A DNA stretch of 64,000 nucleotides from contig DASYKS010000025.1 of the NCBI GenBank assembly GCA_035995205.1, positions 1 to 64,000 on the forward strand, read 5' to 3'. The notes below the pieces were generated by a model, which worked only from the letters and a program-made list of their open reading frames with translations, did no database searches and was not told the origin of the DNA. Both the position numbers and the translations under genes were made by a program. Positions within the stretch are counted from its first letter, which is position 1. Every line of letters starts with the position of its first letter. Shown in pieces: positions 17,814 to 28,000 of the stretch. Source of the stretch: DASYKS01 sp035995205 (GTDB taxonomy: Bacteria > Acidobacteriota > Thermoanaerobaculia > Multivoradales > UBA5704).

Positions 17814-18035
17814 GTGGATTCTTCTCCCGAGTCGAAGGGGTCGACTCAAACGGTCAGATGGCCCGAAAGGCAAGCGTTACCCCGGGCGCGAACGAGTATA
17901 GGGAGCGAATTCCGACTGCTGAATCGGCGGTTGGATCTATCTTTCTAGATCTTTCGGTCGAGTGCCTCGGCGCGGGTCTAGGACGTATCATCGAGCGCCG
18001 GGTGAGTCTCTGATCCTCCCCGCAACAAAACGCTC

Positions 18036-19766
18036 ATGGAGCCGCTCTACTCCCCGCACAACCGTGCCGAACGCCTGATCGCCGCGGGCCGCGTCGCGCT
18101 CGCCACGTCGTCGCTGTTCGCGGTCTGGTTCGATCCTTCGGAGCCGGCCAACTACGCCGCGGTCGCCTACGCGCTTCTCGCTCTCTACGTCGTCTACGCG
18201 GTCGTGATCGCGGCGCTGGTCTGGCACTCGGACGCTCCCGCCGGACGCCAGCGCCTGATCACCCACGCCTTCGACTTCGTCTTCTTCTCGCTCTTCGTCT
18301 ACTTCACCGCCGGACCGGCGAGCCCGTTTACCACCTACTTCGTCTTCTCGATGATCTGCGCCACGCTCCGCTGGCAGTGGCGCGGCGCGCTGTGGACCGC
18401 GGTGGCTTCGCTCGCGACGTTTCTCGCGCTCGGCCTTTATTTTGCGGAGGGGCTGCGCGATCCGGCGTTCGCGCCGACGCCGTTCATCGTCCGCGGCGTC
18501 TACCTGGTCGTGGTCGCGGTCCTCCTCGGTTACCTGGGAGCCCACGAGCAGCGCACGCGGCGCGAGATGGCCGCGCTTGCCGCCTGGCCGCACAGCGCGC
18601 CGCTCGCGCTCGAAGCGACGCTCGGCGACCTTCTCAAGCACACGGCCCAGACCTTCGACGCCCCCCGCGTGGCGCTCGCCTGGTTCGAGCCTGAAGAGCC
18701 CTGGCTCTGCTTGGCTTCGTGGTGTGACGGGCGGCTCATCCTCGACCGCGAGCCCCCCACCAGTTTCGAGCCGCTCGTTCCGGAGCCGCTCGCCAGGGCA
18801 AGCTTTTTGTGCTCCGACGTTCGCTCCAAGGTCCCCATAGCGCTCGCGCGGACGGCTGATGGCTTTCGCCGTTTTCGCGGCCAGACGCTGCATCCGGACC
18901 TGCGGGAACGCCTGATTGCCCATTCCGTCCTGTCGCTCCTGCTGCGCGGCGAGACGTTCGAGGGGCGCCTGTTCGTGCTCGACAAGGCGGCCATGACCTC
19001 GGACGACCTGCTCTTGGGCGAGGTGGTCGGCGAGCGGGTCGGCGCGCGTCTCGATCTCTTCTATCTGACCCAGCGGCTGCGGGAAACGGCCGCCACGGAA
19101 GAGCGGATCCGCCTGGCGCGCGACCTTCACGACGGCGTGCTCCAGTCGCTCACCGGAGTCGGTCTGCGCCTCGAAGCGCTACGGCGCCAGGTCGCGGTCC
19201 GCGACGCCGACCCCTCCTTGCCCAAGCAGCCTCCGACGGACGCCGAAAAAGGCCTCGCCGACCTGCAACGCCTGGTCGCGTTGGAGCAGCGCGACCTGCG
19301 ATTCTTCATCCGAGAGCTGTCGCCCCGGTCCGAGGCGGACGATGACGCGGGCTTCGACCTCGCGACCCGGATCGCCGATCTGCGCCAGCGGCTCGAAATC
19401 GAGTGGGACCTGGCGGTCGAGCTGCGCACCGAAGGTCTCGACGGGGCGTTGTCGCCACCGCTCGCACGCGAGATCTATCACCTGGTGCGCGAGGCTTTGG
19501 TCAATGCCGTGCGGCACGGCCAGGCCTCCTCCGTGCGCTTGGAGGTCGAGGTGCGCGAGGGCCAGCCGGTTCGCGTCGGCGTCGCGGACAATGGCCGCGG
19601 CTTCCCGTTCACGGGGCGTTACTCGGGACCGGAGCTGGCGGACCAGAACCTCGGCCCCCGCTCCTTGCGCGAGCGGGTGGCCGCGCTCCAAGGGACGCTC
19701 GAGCTGGAATCGAACGAAGCGGGCGCCCGGCTCGACATTCGTCTGCCGATTCCGGAGGCCGCCTGA
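18036..19766 (+). CDS. NarL-type sensor histidine kinase
   Basis: A 576-residue protein with about five N-terminal membrane helices (residues about 17-175), then a GAF-like region (190-345). A HisKA_3 dimerisation domain contains ERIRLARDLHDGVLQSL with the phosphorylated His. A HATPase_c domain follows with REALVNAVRHGQ and VADNGRGF. It phosphorylates the response regulator encoded one nucleotide downstream. The membrane region has no obvious large periplasmic loop, so the signal may be intramembrane or cytoplasmic. Confidence 0.9.
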   Translation: MEPLYSPHNRAERLIAAGRVALATSSLFAVWFDPSEPANYAAVAYALLALYVVYAVVIAALVWHSDAPAGRQRLITHAFDFVFFSLFVYFTAGPASPFTTYFVFSMICATLRWQWRGALWTAVASLATFLALGLYFAEGLRDPAFAPTPFIVRGVYLVVVAVLLGYLGAHEQRTRREMAALAAWPHSAPLALEATLGDLLKHTAQTFDAPRVALAWFEPEEPWLCLASWCDGRLILDREPPTSFEPLVPEPLARASFLCSDVRSKVPIALARTADGFRRFRGQTLHPDLRERLIAHSVLSLLLRGETFEGRLFVLDKAAMTSDDLLLGEVVGERVGARLDLFYLTQRLRETAATEERIRLARDLHDGVLQSLTGVGLRLEALRRQVAVRDADPSLPKQPPTDAEKGLADLQRLVALEQRDLRFFIRELSPRSEADDDAGFDLATRIADLRQRLEIEWDLAVELRTEGLDGALSPPLAREIYHLVREALVNAVRHGQASSVRLEVEVREGQPVRVGVADNGRGFPFTGRYSGPELADQNLGPRSLRERVAALQGTLELESNEAGARLDIRLPIPEAA

Positions 19767-19767
19767 C

Positions 19768-20403
19768 ATGCCGGTCAAGCTCGCGCTCGCCGATGATCAC
19801 CCGATCGTGCTCGACGGGCTCGCCCAGTTGTTCCGCCTGGAAGAGGAATTCGAGGTCGTCGCGTGCTGCCGCGACGGCGACGAAACGCTTCGCCTGCTGC
19901 GCGAGCAGAAAGTCGATGTCTTGGTGCTCGACCTCAAGATGCCCGGCACGGACGGGCTCGCGGTGCTCGCAGCGATCCGCGAAGAACGGCTCGCCGGGAA
20001 GGTGCTGGTGCTCACCGCCGCGATCGACGACGACCAGCTCGCCCGCGCCCTCCACCTCGGCGTCTCCGGCGTGGTGCTCAAAGAGGTGGCGCCGCAGATC
20101 CTGGTCCAGGCGGTGCGCACGGTGCATGCGGGCGGGCTCTGGCTCGACGAGAGCTTCGGCCGCACGCTCGACCGGTTGGTCCACCGCGGCGCCGCCGCCC
20201 GCGAGGCGGCGAAAGTGCTCACCCGGCGCGAGCTGGAGATCGTGCGCATGGCGGAGGGCGGGTTACGCAGCCGCTCGATCGCCGAAAAACTGATCATCAG
20301 CGAGGCGACGGTGAAGATCCACCTCCACAACATCTATCAGAAGCTGAAGGTAAACGGCCGGCTGGAGCTGGCGGCGTACGCCCGCCGGCATGGCCTGCTG
20401 TAA
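19768..20403 (+). CDS. LuxR/NarL family response regulator
   Basis: A 211-residue protein. A receiver domain has the acidic pair in LADDHP, the phosphoacceptor Asp in VLVLDLKMPGTDG and a Lys in VVLKE. The C-terminal LuxR helix-turn-helix has LTRRELEIVRMAEGG and ISEATVKIHLHNIYQKL. It starts one nucleotide after the kinase stop. Targets unknown. A terminator follows. Confidence 0.92.
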   Translation: MPVKLALADDHPIVLDGLAQLFRLEEEFEVVACCRDGDETLRLLREQKVDVLVLDLKMPGTDGLAVLAAIREERLAGKVLVLTAAIDDDQLARALHLGVSGVVLKEVAPQILVQAVRTVHAGGLWLDESFGRTLDRLVHRGAAAREAAKVLTRRELEIVRMAEGGLRSRSIAEKLIISEATVKIHLHNIYQKLKVNGRLELAAYARRHGLL

Positions 20404-20428
20404 CACCCCGGCTGTTTTCTCCCTCCAA

Positions 20429-20467
20429 AGGCGAGGGCGTACGCACAGACGCTCTCGCCTCTTTTTC
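20429..20467 (+). terminator. Rho-independent terminator after the two-component system
   Basis: The stem AGGCGAGGGCGT (20429-20440) pairs with ACGCTCTCGCCT (20449-20460), with one G-T pair, around an 8-nt loop. A CTTTTTC tract follows at once. It lies 25 nt after the response-regulator stop and 13 nt before the end of the convergent gene. Confidence 0.8.
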
Positions 20468-20479
20468 GTCCGATCTCCT

Positions 20480-22222
<1,743 letters not shown>

Positions 22223-22360
22223 GGGCGCAATGCTTTCCGGATTTCTTGACCCGCGGGCAAGTCGCGCGGTTTAATGGCAGGAACCTGACTTCGGACGAAA
22301 CTATCGACGAAACCCGGAATTTTCACAACCGCGCGCAATTCGTAGGAGAGGCAGAGGAGA

Positions 22361-22777
22361 TTGGCCGAAGAGAACACAGCGCCCGAGCTTGAGTCATTCC
22401 TGCGCGACTACGTGGAGAGCTACGAAGAGCTCAAGGCGCTGATCTGCCTGGGGACCGCTCGTGACACCTGGTCGACGGCCGAATCCCTCGCGAGCGAATG
22501 CAGGGTGAACGAGGAGACGATCCTCACCGCTCTGGAACGTCTCGCGCACGTGGGGTTGCTTGCCCGGCGTGACGCACCTTCCGCCCTGGAGTTCCGCCTC
22601 CACGACGACTTCCAAACCCGGGGCGACCTTTTCGATCGACTTGCCGTAATGTATCGACAAAATAGCCTCCAACTGATCGAGGTCATGACGAAGAACGCCA
22701 TCGAACGTGTTCGCGCGTCCGCATTGAGAACGTTCGCCGATAGTTTTCGGATCCGGGGATCGCGGGACGATGGGTAA
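22361..22777 (+). CDS. Winged-helix-like regulatory protein
   Basis: A 138-residue protein with a TTG start preceded by GGAGAGGCAGAGGAGA. Residues about 37-90 look like a winged helix (WSTAESLASECRVNEETILT, LERLAHVGLLARRDAP). The C terminus is helical (YRQNSLQLIEVMTKNAIERV). It overlaps the next small membrane-protein gene by 8 nt, so the three genes 22361-23287 form one unit. DNA binding is inferred from the fold only. Confidence 0.65.
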   Translation: MAEENTAPELESFLRDYVESYEELKALICLGTARDTWSTAESLASECRVNEETILTALERLAHVGLLARRDAPSALEFRLHDDFQTRGDLFDRLAVMYRQNSLQLIEVMTKNAIERVRASALRTFADSFRIRGSRDDG

Positions 22778-23027
22778 GGTCATTTACGTTCTCTGCGCGC
22801 TGGCCAGCTTTTTCTGCGCCTGGCTCCTGCTCAAGAACTACCGGCACAACCGCGCTCGCCTGGCGTTGTGGACCTGCCTGTGCTTCGTCGGGCTCGCGCT
22901 CAATAACCTGTTCCTATTCGTCGATCTGATCGTCGTTCCCGAGGTCGACCTCAGCCTCTTTCGGACCCTGATCGCCTTGGCCGCGATCGGTACTCTGCTG
23001 TTCGGCTTGATCTGGGAGGAGAAGTGA
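22770..23027 (+). CDS. DUF5985-type small membrane protein
   Basis: An 85-residue protein with three hydrophobic helices (VLCALASFFCAWLLLKNY, LALWTCLCFVGLALNNLFLF, LIALAAIGTLLFGLIW). It resembles the DUF5985 family, which occurs in pairs. It overlaps both neighbours. Function unknown. Confidence 0.72.
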   Translation: MGKVIYVLCALASFFCAWLLLKNYRHNRARLALWTCLCFVGLALNNLFLFVDLIVVPEVDLSLFRTLIALAAIGTLLFGLIWEEK

Positions 23028-23287
23028 GCCAGTTCCTGTGGGGCGCGCTCGCGGCGACCTCCCTGTTCGCGGGAATCTTTTTTCTCCGCTTCTGGAAAAC
23101 CAGCCGCGACCGTCTGTTCTTGACCTTCGCGGCGGCGTTCTGGGTCTTCGCCGCCCATTGGACCGGGCTCGGCCTTACCGATGCGCAGAGCGAGACGCGG
23201 CCCTATTACTATTGGCTCCGGCTGATCGCCTTCGGCCTGATCATCGCGGGCGTGATCGACAAGAACCGGTCGCCGACGAAGCGCTAG
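23024..23287 (+). CDS. DUF5985-type small membrane protein
   Basis: An 87-residue protein with a GTG start that overlaps the previous stop as GTGA. It has three hydrophobic helices (LWGALAATSLFAGIFFLRFW, FLTFAAAFWVFAAHWTGLGL, LIAFGLIIAGVID). It is a second DUF5985-like protein and probably forms a hetero-pair with the preceding product. Function unknown. Confidence 0.72.
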   Translation: MSQFLWGALAATSLFAGIFFLRFWKTSRDRLFLTFAAAFWVFAAHWTGLGLTDAQSETRPYYYWLRLIAFGLIIAGVIDKNRSPTKR

Positions 23288-23347
23288 GGGAGTCCAAGAT
23301 ACCGCCACCGCCGCGCTCGCCCGCCAGGCCGCCCGAGGCTTTGTCGG

Positions 23348-23578
23348 GACCTGGTTCCGGACCGTTCGGACCTGGTTCTGGACCATCCCGACCTGGATCC
23401 GAGTCATCGGGACCTGGGTCCCGACCCTTCGGACCTGGGTCTGGGTCGTCCAGACCTGGGTCGCAACGGCCGGGACCGGGGTCCGAGCCGTCCGGACCTG
23501 GGTCGCAACAGCCGGGACCGGGGTCTGCGCCGTCCGGACCGGGGTCCGGATCGTCCGGATCGAGATCGCGCCGGCCGC
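23348..23578. repeat. Eleven degenerate 21-bp tandem units
   Basis: Units begin at 23348, 23369, 23390 and every 21 bp thereafter to 23558 without a phase slip. Most begin GACCTGG or GACCGGGG and end in CCG, TCG or CGG. Reading frames on both strands stay open across the array because 21 is a multiple of 3, but none has gene-like context. It lies between the DUF5985 pair and the antiporter gene. Confidence 0.85.
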
Positions 23579-23735
23579 GCTCGCGGCCCCTTCAAACAGA
23601 ACCCCGGTCCCGCCGCGCCGCTCCCGCCCCTCCCATACCTCTCCTCCGGGCGATCCGGCCTCAACAGTCGAACGGAAGTCGGCGCTTTGCGCCTTCGCCT
23701 TGCCCGTGGGTTCCAAAGTTCGGTAGGGTGACGGA

Positions 23736-25202
23736 ATGACTCCCGGCCTGGCTGCTGCGACCGCGGCGCATACGTTTCCGACTCCGCTCGACCGCTATCC
23801 GCCGCCCGCCGCCGACGGCCTGCTCGCGACCCTCCTCGGCCGACTCCACGCCGACCCGTGGAACGGCGCCGCGACGCTGATCTTCGTTCTCGCGATCCTG
23901 CATACGTTCGCGGCCGCCCGCTTCACCCGCTGGGCTCACACCCTTCAGCACCGGCACGACGAACGCGCGGAGCGCGAGAAACGACCCGCCAGCCCAAGCG
24001 TCGCCGCGGAGATCCTGCATTTCTTCGGCGAGGTCGAGGTGGTGTTCGGGCTCTGGGCGGTCGTCCTGTTCGTCGCCTTGACGCTCTACGAAGGCTGGGA
24101 CGTCGCCGCGAACTATCTGAACCACACGGTCAACTACACCGAGCCGCTGTTCGTGGTGGTGATCATGGCGCTCGCCTCGACCCGGCCGATCATCGGTTTG
24201 GCGGAAGGCGCCCTGTCGCGAGTCGCCGCCCTCGGCAAGGGCACCCCTCTCGCCTGGTGGTTCGCGATCCTCACGCTCGGACCGCTGCTCGGCTCGCTGA
24301 TCACCGAGCCGGCGGCGATGACCATCTGCGCCATCCTGCTCGCGCGGCAGTTCTACGACCTCTCCCCCAGCCCGCGGCTCAAGTACGCGACGCTCGGCCT
24401 GCTGTTCGTCAACGTCTCGATCGGCGGCACGCTCACCCATTTCGCCGCGCCGCCGATCCTGATGGTCGCGCGCCCCTGGGGGTGGGACACGCCGTTCCTG
24501 CTCGCGCATCTCGGCGACCGGGCGGTGCTCGGCGTATTCGGCGCGACGCTCCTCTACGCGCTGATCTTCAGGAAAGAGCTGCGCTCACTGGTGGCGCGCG
24601 CTCCCGTGGCCGACCCGGAGATGCCCGAGCCGTCGGCGGACTGCGACGAACCGTCTTCCGGCGCACTCTTGCCGGTCCCGGCGTGGATCACCGCGGTCCA
24701 TGTCGCGTTCATGGCTTGGACGGTGTTCAACGCTCATTCCCCCGTGCTGTTTCTCGGCGCCTTTCTGTTCTTCTTGGGCTTCGTGCGCGCCACCTCGCAC
24801 TACCAATCCGAGGTCGAGCTTCGAGGGCCTCTGATGGTCGGTTTCTTCCTGGGCGGTCTGGTGATCCACGGCGGGCTTCAAGGATGGTGGATCGCACCCG
24901 TCCTCGCGAGCTTGAACGAGACGCCGCTGTTCTTCGGCGCCGCGATCCTCACCGGGTTCAACGACAACGCGCTGATCACCTATCTCTCGACGCTGGTCCC
25001 CAACCTGCCCCAGGCGCTAAAAATCGCGGTGGTCCAGGGGGCGGTCACCGGCGGCGGCCTCACGGTGATCGCCAACGCCCCGAACCCCGCCGGCCAGGCC
25101 CTGCTGGGCAAATTCTTCGGCGACGGCATCTCGCCCTTGAAGCTCTTCCTCGCGGCTCTCCTGCCAACGTTGGTGGCGACGCTCGCCTTCCGGCTGTTTT
25201 GA
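23736..25202 (+). CDS. Putative Na+/H+ antiporter (PF07399-like)
   Basis: A 488-residue integral membrane protein with about 11-12 helices. ILTLGPLLGSLITEPAAMT and FVNVSIGGTLTHFAAPPI form one inverted half. ILTGFNDNALITYLSTLVPN and GGGLTVIANAPNPAGQALL form the other. This pattern matches the putative Na+/H+ antiporter family. It likely exchanges monovalent cations or organic anions across the inner membrane. A ClC gene follows by 22 nt, so the pair may handle ion balance together. Confidence 0.8.
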   Translation: MTPGLAAATAAHTFPTPLDRYPPPAADGLLATLLGRLHADPWNGAATLIFVLAILHTFAAARFTRWAHTLQHRHDERAEREKRPASPSVAAEILHFFGEVEVVFGLWAVVLFVALTLYEGWDVAANYLNHTVNYTEPLFVVVIMALASTRPIIGLAEGALSRVAALGKGTPLAWWFAILTLGPLLGSLITEPAAMTICAILLARQFYDLSPSPRLKYATLGLLFVNVSIGGTLTHFAAPPILMVARPWGWDTPFLLAHLGDRAVLGVFGATLLYALIFRKELRSLVARAPVADPEMPEPSADCDEPSSGALLPVPAWITAVHVAFMAWTVFNAHSPVLFLGAFLFFLGFVRATSHYQSEVELRGPLMVGFFLGGLVIHGGLQGWWIAPVLASLNETPLFFGAAILTGFNDNALITYLSTLVPNLPQALKIAVVQGAVTGGGLTVIANAPNPAGQALLGKFFGDGISPLKLFLAALLPTLVATLAFRLF

Positions 25203-25224
25203 CTCGGAGCGATACCAAGGCATC

Positions 25225-26853
25225 ATGAACGACGAGCCTGAGGAACTCGAGGAGTCGGCCCCCGACCTCGGCATCACCCCCCAAGACGTCTCCGGCGAGA
25301 TCCGGGATTTCGTCAACCGCCAGGAGCGGCGGCGGCGATTGGTGCCGCGCGCGGCGTTGGTGGGCCTGTGCGCCGGGCTGCTCGCGATCGCGTTTCGCCT
25401 GTCGATCGAGAGCGCGGATCGCCTGCGCGCGGCGCTCTACTCCGCCGCGCGCTCGCTCGGAGCCTGGGGGTATCCGCTGCCGCCGCTCGCCTGCGCTCTG
25501 GCCGCCGGGCTCTCGCTCTATCTGATCCGCCGTTTTGCGCCCGAGGCGGCCGGAAGCGGCATTCCCCACTTGAAGGCGGTGCTGCATCGGCTGCGCGGCT
25601 TGCGCTCGGCGCGCCTGGTGCCGGTCAAGTTCGCGAGCGGCCTGCTGGCGATCGGCGGCGGGCTCGCCCTCGGGCGCGAGGGGCCGACGGTGCAGATGGG
25701 CGGCGCCTCCGGCCACCTGATCGGCGGTTGGCTGGGGGTGACGCCGCGCGAGCGCCAGGTGCTGATCGCGGCCGGCGCGGGCGCCGGGCTCGCCGCGGCG
25801 TTCAACGCGCCGCTCGCGGGCGTGATCTTCGTGCTCGAAGAGCTGCAAGGCGATTTCGCCCCCGGCGTGCTCACCTCGTCGTTCGTCGCCTCGCTCACCG
25901 CGGATCTGGTGTCACGCCTGGCCCTCGGCCAGCTGCCGGTGTTTCACCTCGCCGCAGCCCCGGCGCCGCCGCTCGGCAGCCTGCCGGCGTTCCTGGCGCT
26001 CGGCGCGCTCGCCGGCCTGCTCGGCGTGCTGTTCAACCGCTCGCTGCTCGCGGGCCTGCGCGGCTTCGAGCGCCTCGCCGCCTGGCCCTGGGGCCTGCCG
26101 GCCGCGCTGGTCGGATTGCTCATCGGCCTGGTCGGCTGGTGGCAGCCCGGTGCCCTAAGCGGCGGCACCCCGCTGCTTCAGGGGGCGTTCGTGGGACAGA
26201 TCGCGATGGCGCCGCTCCTCGCCCTGCTCGCGCTGCGGTTCGCAATGACCATCCTGTCGTACGGCAGCGGCGTCGCCGGGGGAATCTTCGCGCCCCTGCT
26301 GGTGATCGGCGCGCTGCTCGGCCAAGCGGTAAGCCTCGCGGCCGAGCGATTCGGCGGCGGGTTGTCGTCGCCTCCGGGCTCCTCCGCGGCGTTTCCGGTG
26401 GTCGGCATGGCGGCGCTGTTCGCCGCGATCGTCCGCGCGCCGCTCACCGCAATCGTGCTGATCCTGGAGATGACGGCCAACTACTCGCTGATGCTGCCGC
26501 TGCTCGCCGCGACGTTCATCGCCTATGGCTTGGCCGATCTGATGGGCGACCGGCCGATCTACCAGGCGCTGCTCGAACGCGAAACGCTGCGCGGCCAGGA
26601 CGCGCCCGAGCTGGAGGGAACCCTCCTGGTCGAGCGCACGATCCGGCCGGGCGCGCCGTTCGATGGGCGGCGGGTGGCCGACCTGCAACTGCCCGCGGGC
26701 TGCCTGCTGATCACCGTCGAGCGCGAGGGAAAAAGCGTCGTACCCGACCGCGACACGGTGCTCAAGGCGGGCGACCGGATCACCGCCGTGGTGGCCCCCC
26801 GCGCGGCCGACGGCCACCGGCTGCTGGTCGAGGGGTCGGCGCCGCACGGCTGA
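25225..26853 (+). CDS. ClC family chloride channel / H+-Cl- antiporter
   Basis: A 542-residue protein. It shows the ClC selectivity-filter motifs GSGIPHLKAV and GREGPTVQMG (with the gating Glu) and GGIFAPLLVIGALLG. The C terminus (about 460-535) resembles a TrkA-C regulatory domain (VADLQLPAGCLLITVEREGK). Predicted to be an inner-membrane Cl-/H+ exchanger. The start at 25225 gives a soluble acidic N terminus before the first helix. Confidence 0.92.
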   Translation: MNDEPEELEESAPDLGITPQDVSGEIRDFVNRQERRRRLVPRAALVGLCAGLLAIAFRLSIESADRLRAALYSAARSLGAWGYPLPPLACALAAGLSLYLIRRFAPEAAGSGIPHLKAVLHRLRGLRSARLVPVKFASGLLAIGGGLALGREGPTVQMGGASGHLIGGWLGVTPRERQVLIAAGAGAGLAAAFNAPLAGVIFVLEELQGDFAPGVLTSSFVASLTADLVSRLALGQLPVFHLAAAPAPPLGSLPAFLALGALAGLLGVLFNRSLLAGLRGFERLAAWPWGLPAALVGLLIGLVGWWQPGALSGGTPLLQGAFVGQIAMAPLLALLALRFAMTILSYGSGVAGGIFAPLLVIGALLGQAVSLAAERFGGGLSSPPGSSAAFPVVGMAALFAAIVRAPLTAIVLILEMTANYSLMLPLLAATFIAYGLADLMGDRPIYQALLERETLRGQDAPELEGTLLVERTIRPGAPFDGRRVADLQLPAGCLLITVEREGKSVVPDRDTVLKAGDRITAVVAPRAADGHRLLVEGSAPHG

Positions 26854-27001
26854 GAGTGCGAGAGCGGTGGAGGTTTCCGACCCTCGTCTTCCTCAGCTGG
26901 AGCGAGCGTCTCTGTACGCGAGGCCGCTGGCGACCTGGCGCCGGTAACAGAAGCCCCATCTCCGGCGTAATCCCGAGAGCTATTCGTCAACGGGAGGCCA
27001 C

Positions 27002-27889
27002 GTGCCGAAGCTGAAGGCTGCTTTTCTCGACGTTCTAGGCGGGCTCGCAATCCTCGCCATCGCGTTCGGCTCCGTCCGGCTGCTGTTGGGGAGCCGGGTC
27101 CTCGTGTACTTGCTCTTCCCGGCCCTCTCGGCCTCCGCTCTGGCGATCGGTCTCTGGCGCGGCCCGGCGCGGGAGCGGCGCTCTCAGGCGCTTTCCTCCT
27201 GGCTGACCCTTGCGCTGCTCAATCTCCCCCTGGCTGCGGCGCTCGTCTTCGTGACCTCGACGCGGGATCGGCCGCTCTTTGCTTTTCTCACGGTGACCTG
27301 CGTCTTCTCAGGACTGGGAGTGGTCCAACCCCGCGCACCCCTCGCGCTCGGTGGGTGGCTCGCGGCCAACCTCGCCCTGGCCGTCGCGGTACCGCACTTT
27401 GTGGGCGCTCTCGTTGCCGGCCAGGAAGTCCGAGAACCCGCGCCGCCGTTCGTCCTCAACGCCCTGGACGGGCGCCCGCTCACCAATTCGGACCTGCGCG
27501 GCAAGGTCGTCGTGCTCGATTTCTGGGCGACCTGGTGCGTCCCTTGCCGGCGCGAGCTACCAGAGATCGACCGGCTCGCCCAAAGCTTCGCGGGCTCGCC
27601 CGACGTCCTCTTCTTCGCCGTCGACAGCGGACTGACCGACAATCTCGGAGACCCGGGCGACACCCCGGAAGCGGCGCGCGCTTTCTTCGCAAAGCAGGGC
27701 TATCGTCTCCCCCTCGCCTGGAGCGGCGACGGAAAGCTCGAAAACGCCTTCAACGTGCACCGCTTTCCCTCCGTCATCGTTCTCGACCGCGCCGGCCGCA
27801 TCCGCCTGCGCCACGGCGGCTACGTCGGCGCGGAGGATCTGGCCGGGAATCTTTCTCGATTGATCGATCGGCTACTTCGCGAGGGTTAG
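27002..27889 (+). CDS. Membrane-anchored TlpA-like thioredoxin
   Basis: A 295-residue protein with a GTG start. Four N-terminal membrane helices (residues about 8-145) are fused to a TlpA/ResA-type thioredoxin domain (about 150-290), with the redox motif WATWCVPCRRE and a cis-Pro segment FPSVIVLD. The domain probably faces the periplasm and reduces or isomerises disulfides, for example in cytochrome maturation. No cytochrome gene is adjacent. The four-helix anchor is longer than the single helix usual for ResA. Confidence 0.82.
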   Translation: MPKLKAAFLDVLGGLAILAIAFGSVRLLLGSRVLVYLLFPALSASALAIGLWRGPARERRSQALSSWLTLALLNLPLAAALVFVTSTRDRPLFAFLTVTCVFSGLGVVQPRAPLALGGWLAANLALAVAVPHFVGALVAGQEVREPAPPFVLNALDGRPLTNSDLRGKVVVLDFWATWCVPCRRELPEIDRLAQSFAGSPDVLFFAVDSGLTDNLGDPGDTPEAARAFFAKQGYRLPLAWSGDGKLENAFNVHRFPSVIVLDRAGRIRLRHGGYVGAEDLAGNLSRLIDRLLREG

Positions 27890-28000
27890 AGTCGGCGGAC
27901 GCAACCGCGCCGGGGCAAGGTACGAGTACCGAAACCCTTCGCCGGCCGTGTCGTAAGAGAAAAGGATTCATGGCCACGGGAACGGCAGAGGAGAGGAACG

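Noticed and set aside
17876..17895. GG-N10-GC sequence upstream of pal on the minus strand (GGGGTAACGCTTGC)
   Set aside because: Only GG and TTGC fit; the -24 region lacks TGGCAC and no activator site was seen.
23348..23578. Possible CRISPR array
   Set aside because: Units are contiguous and degenerate with no unique spacers between constant repeats, and no cas gene is present.
22838..23716. Long minus-strand reading frame rich in TPV/TQV repeats
   Set aside because: It is antisense to the two DUF5985 genes and otherwise consists of the 21-bp array; not protein-like.
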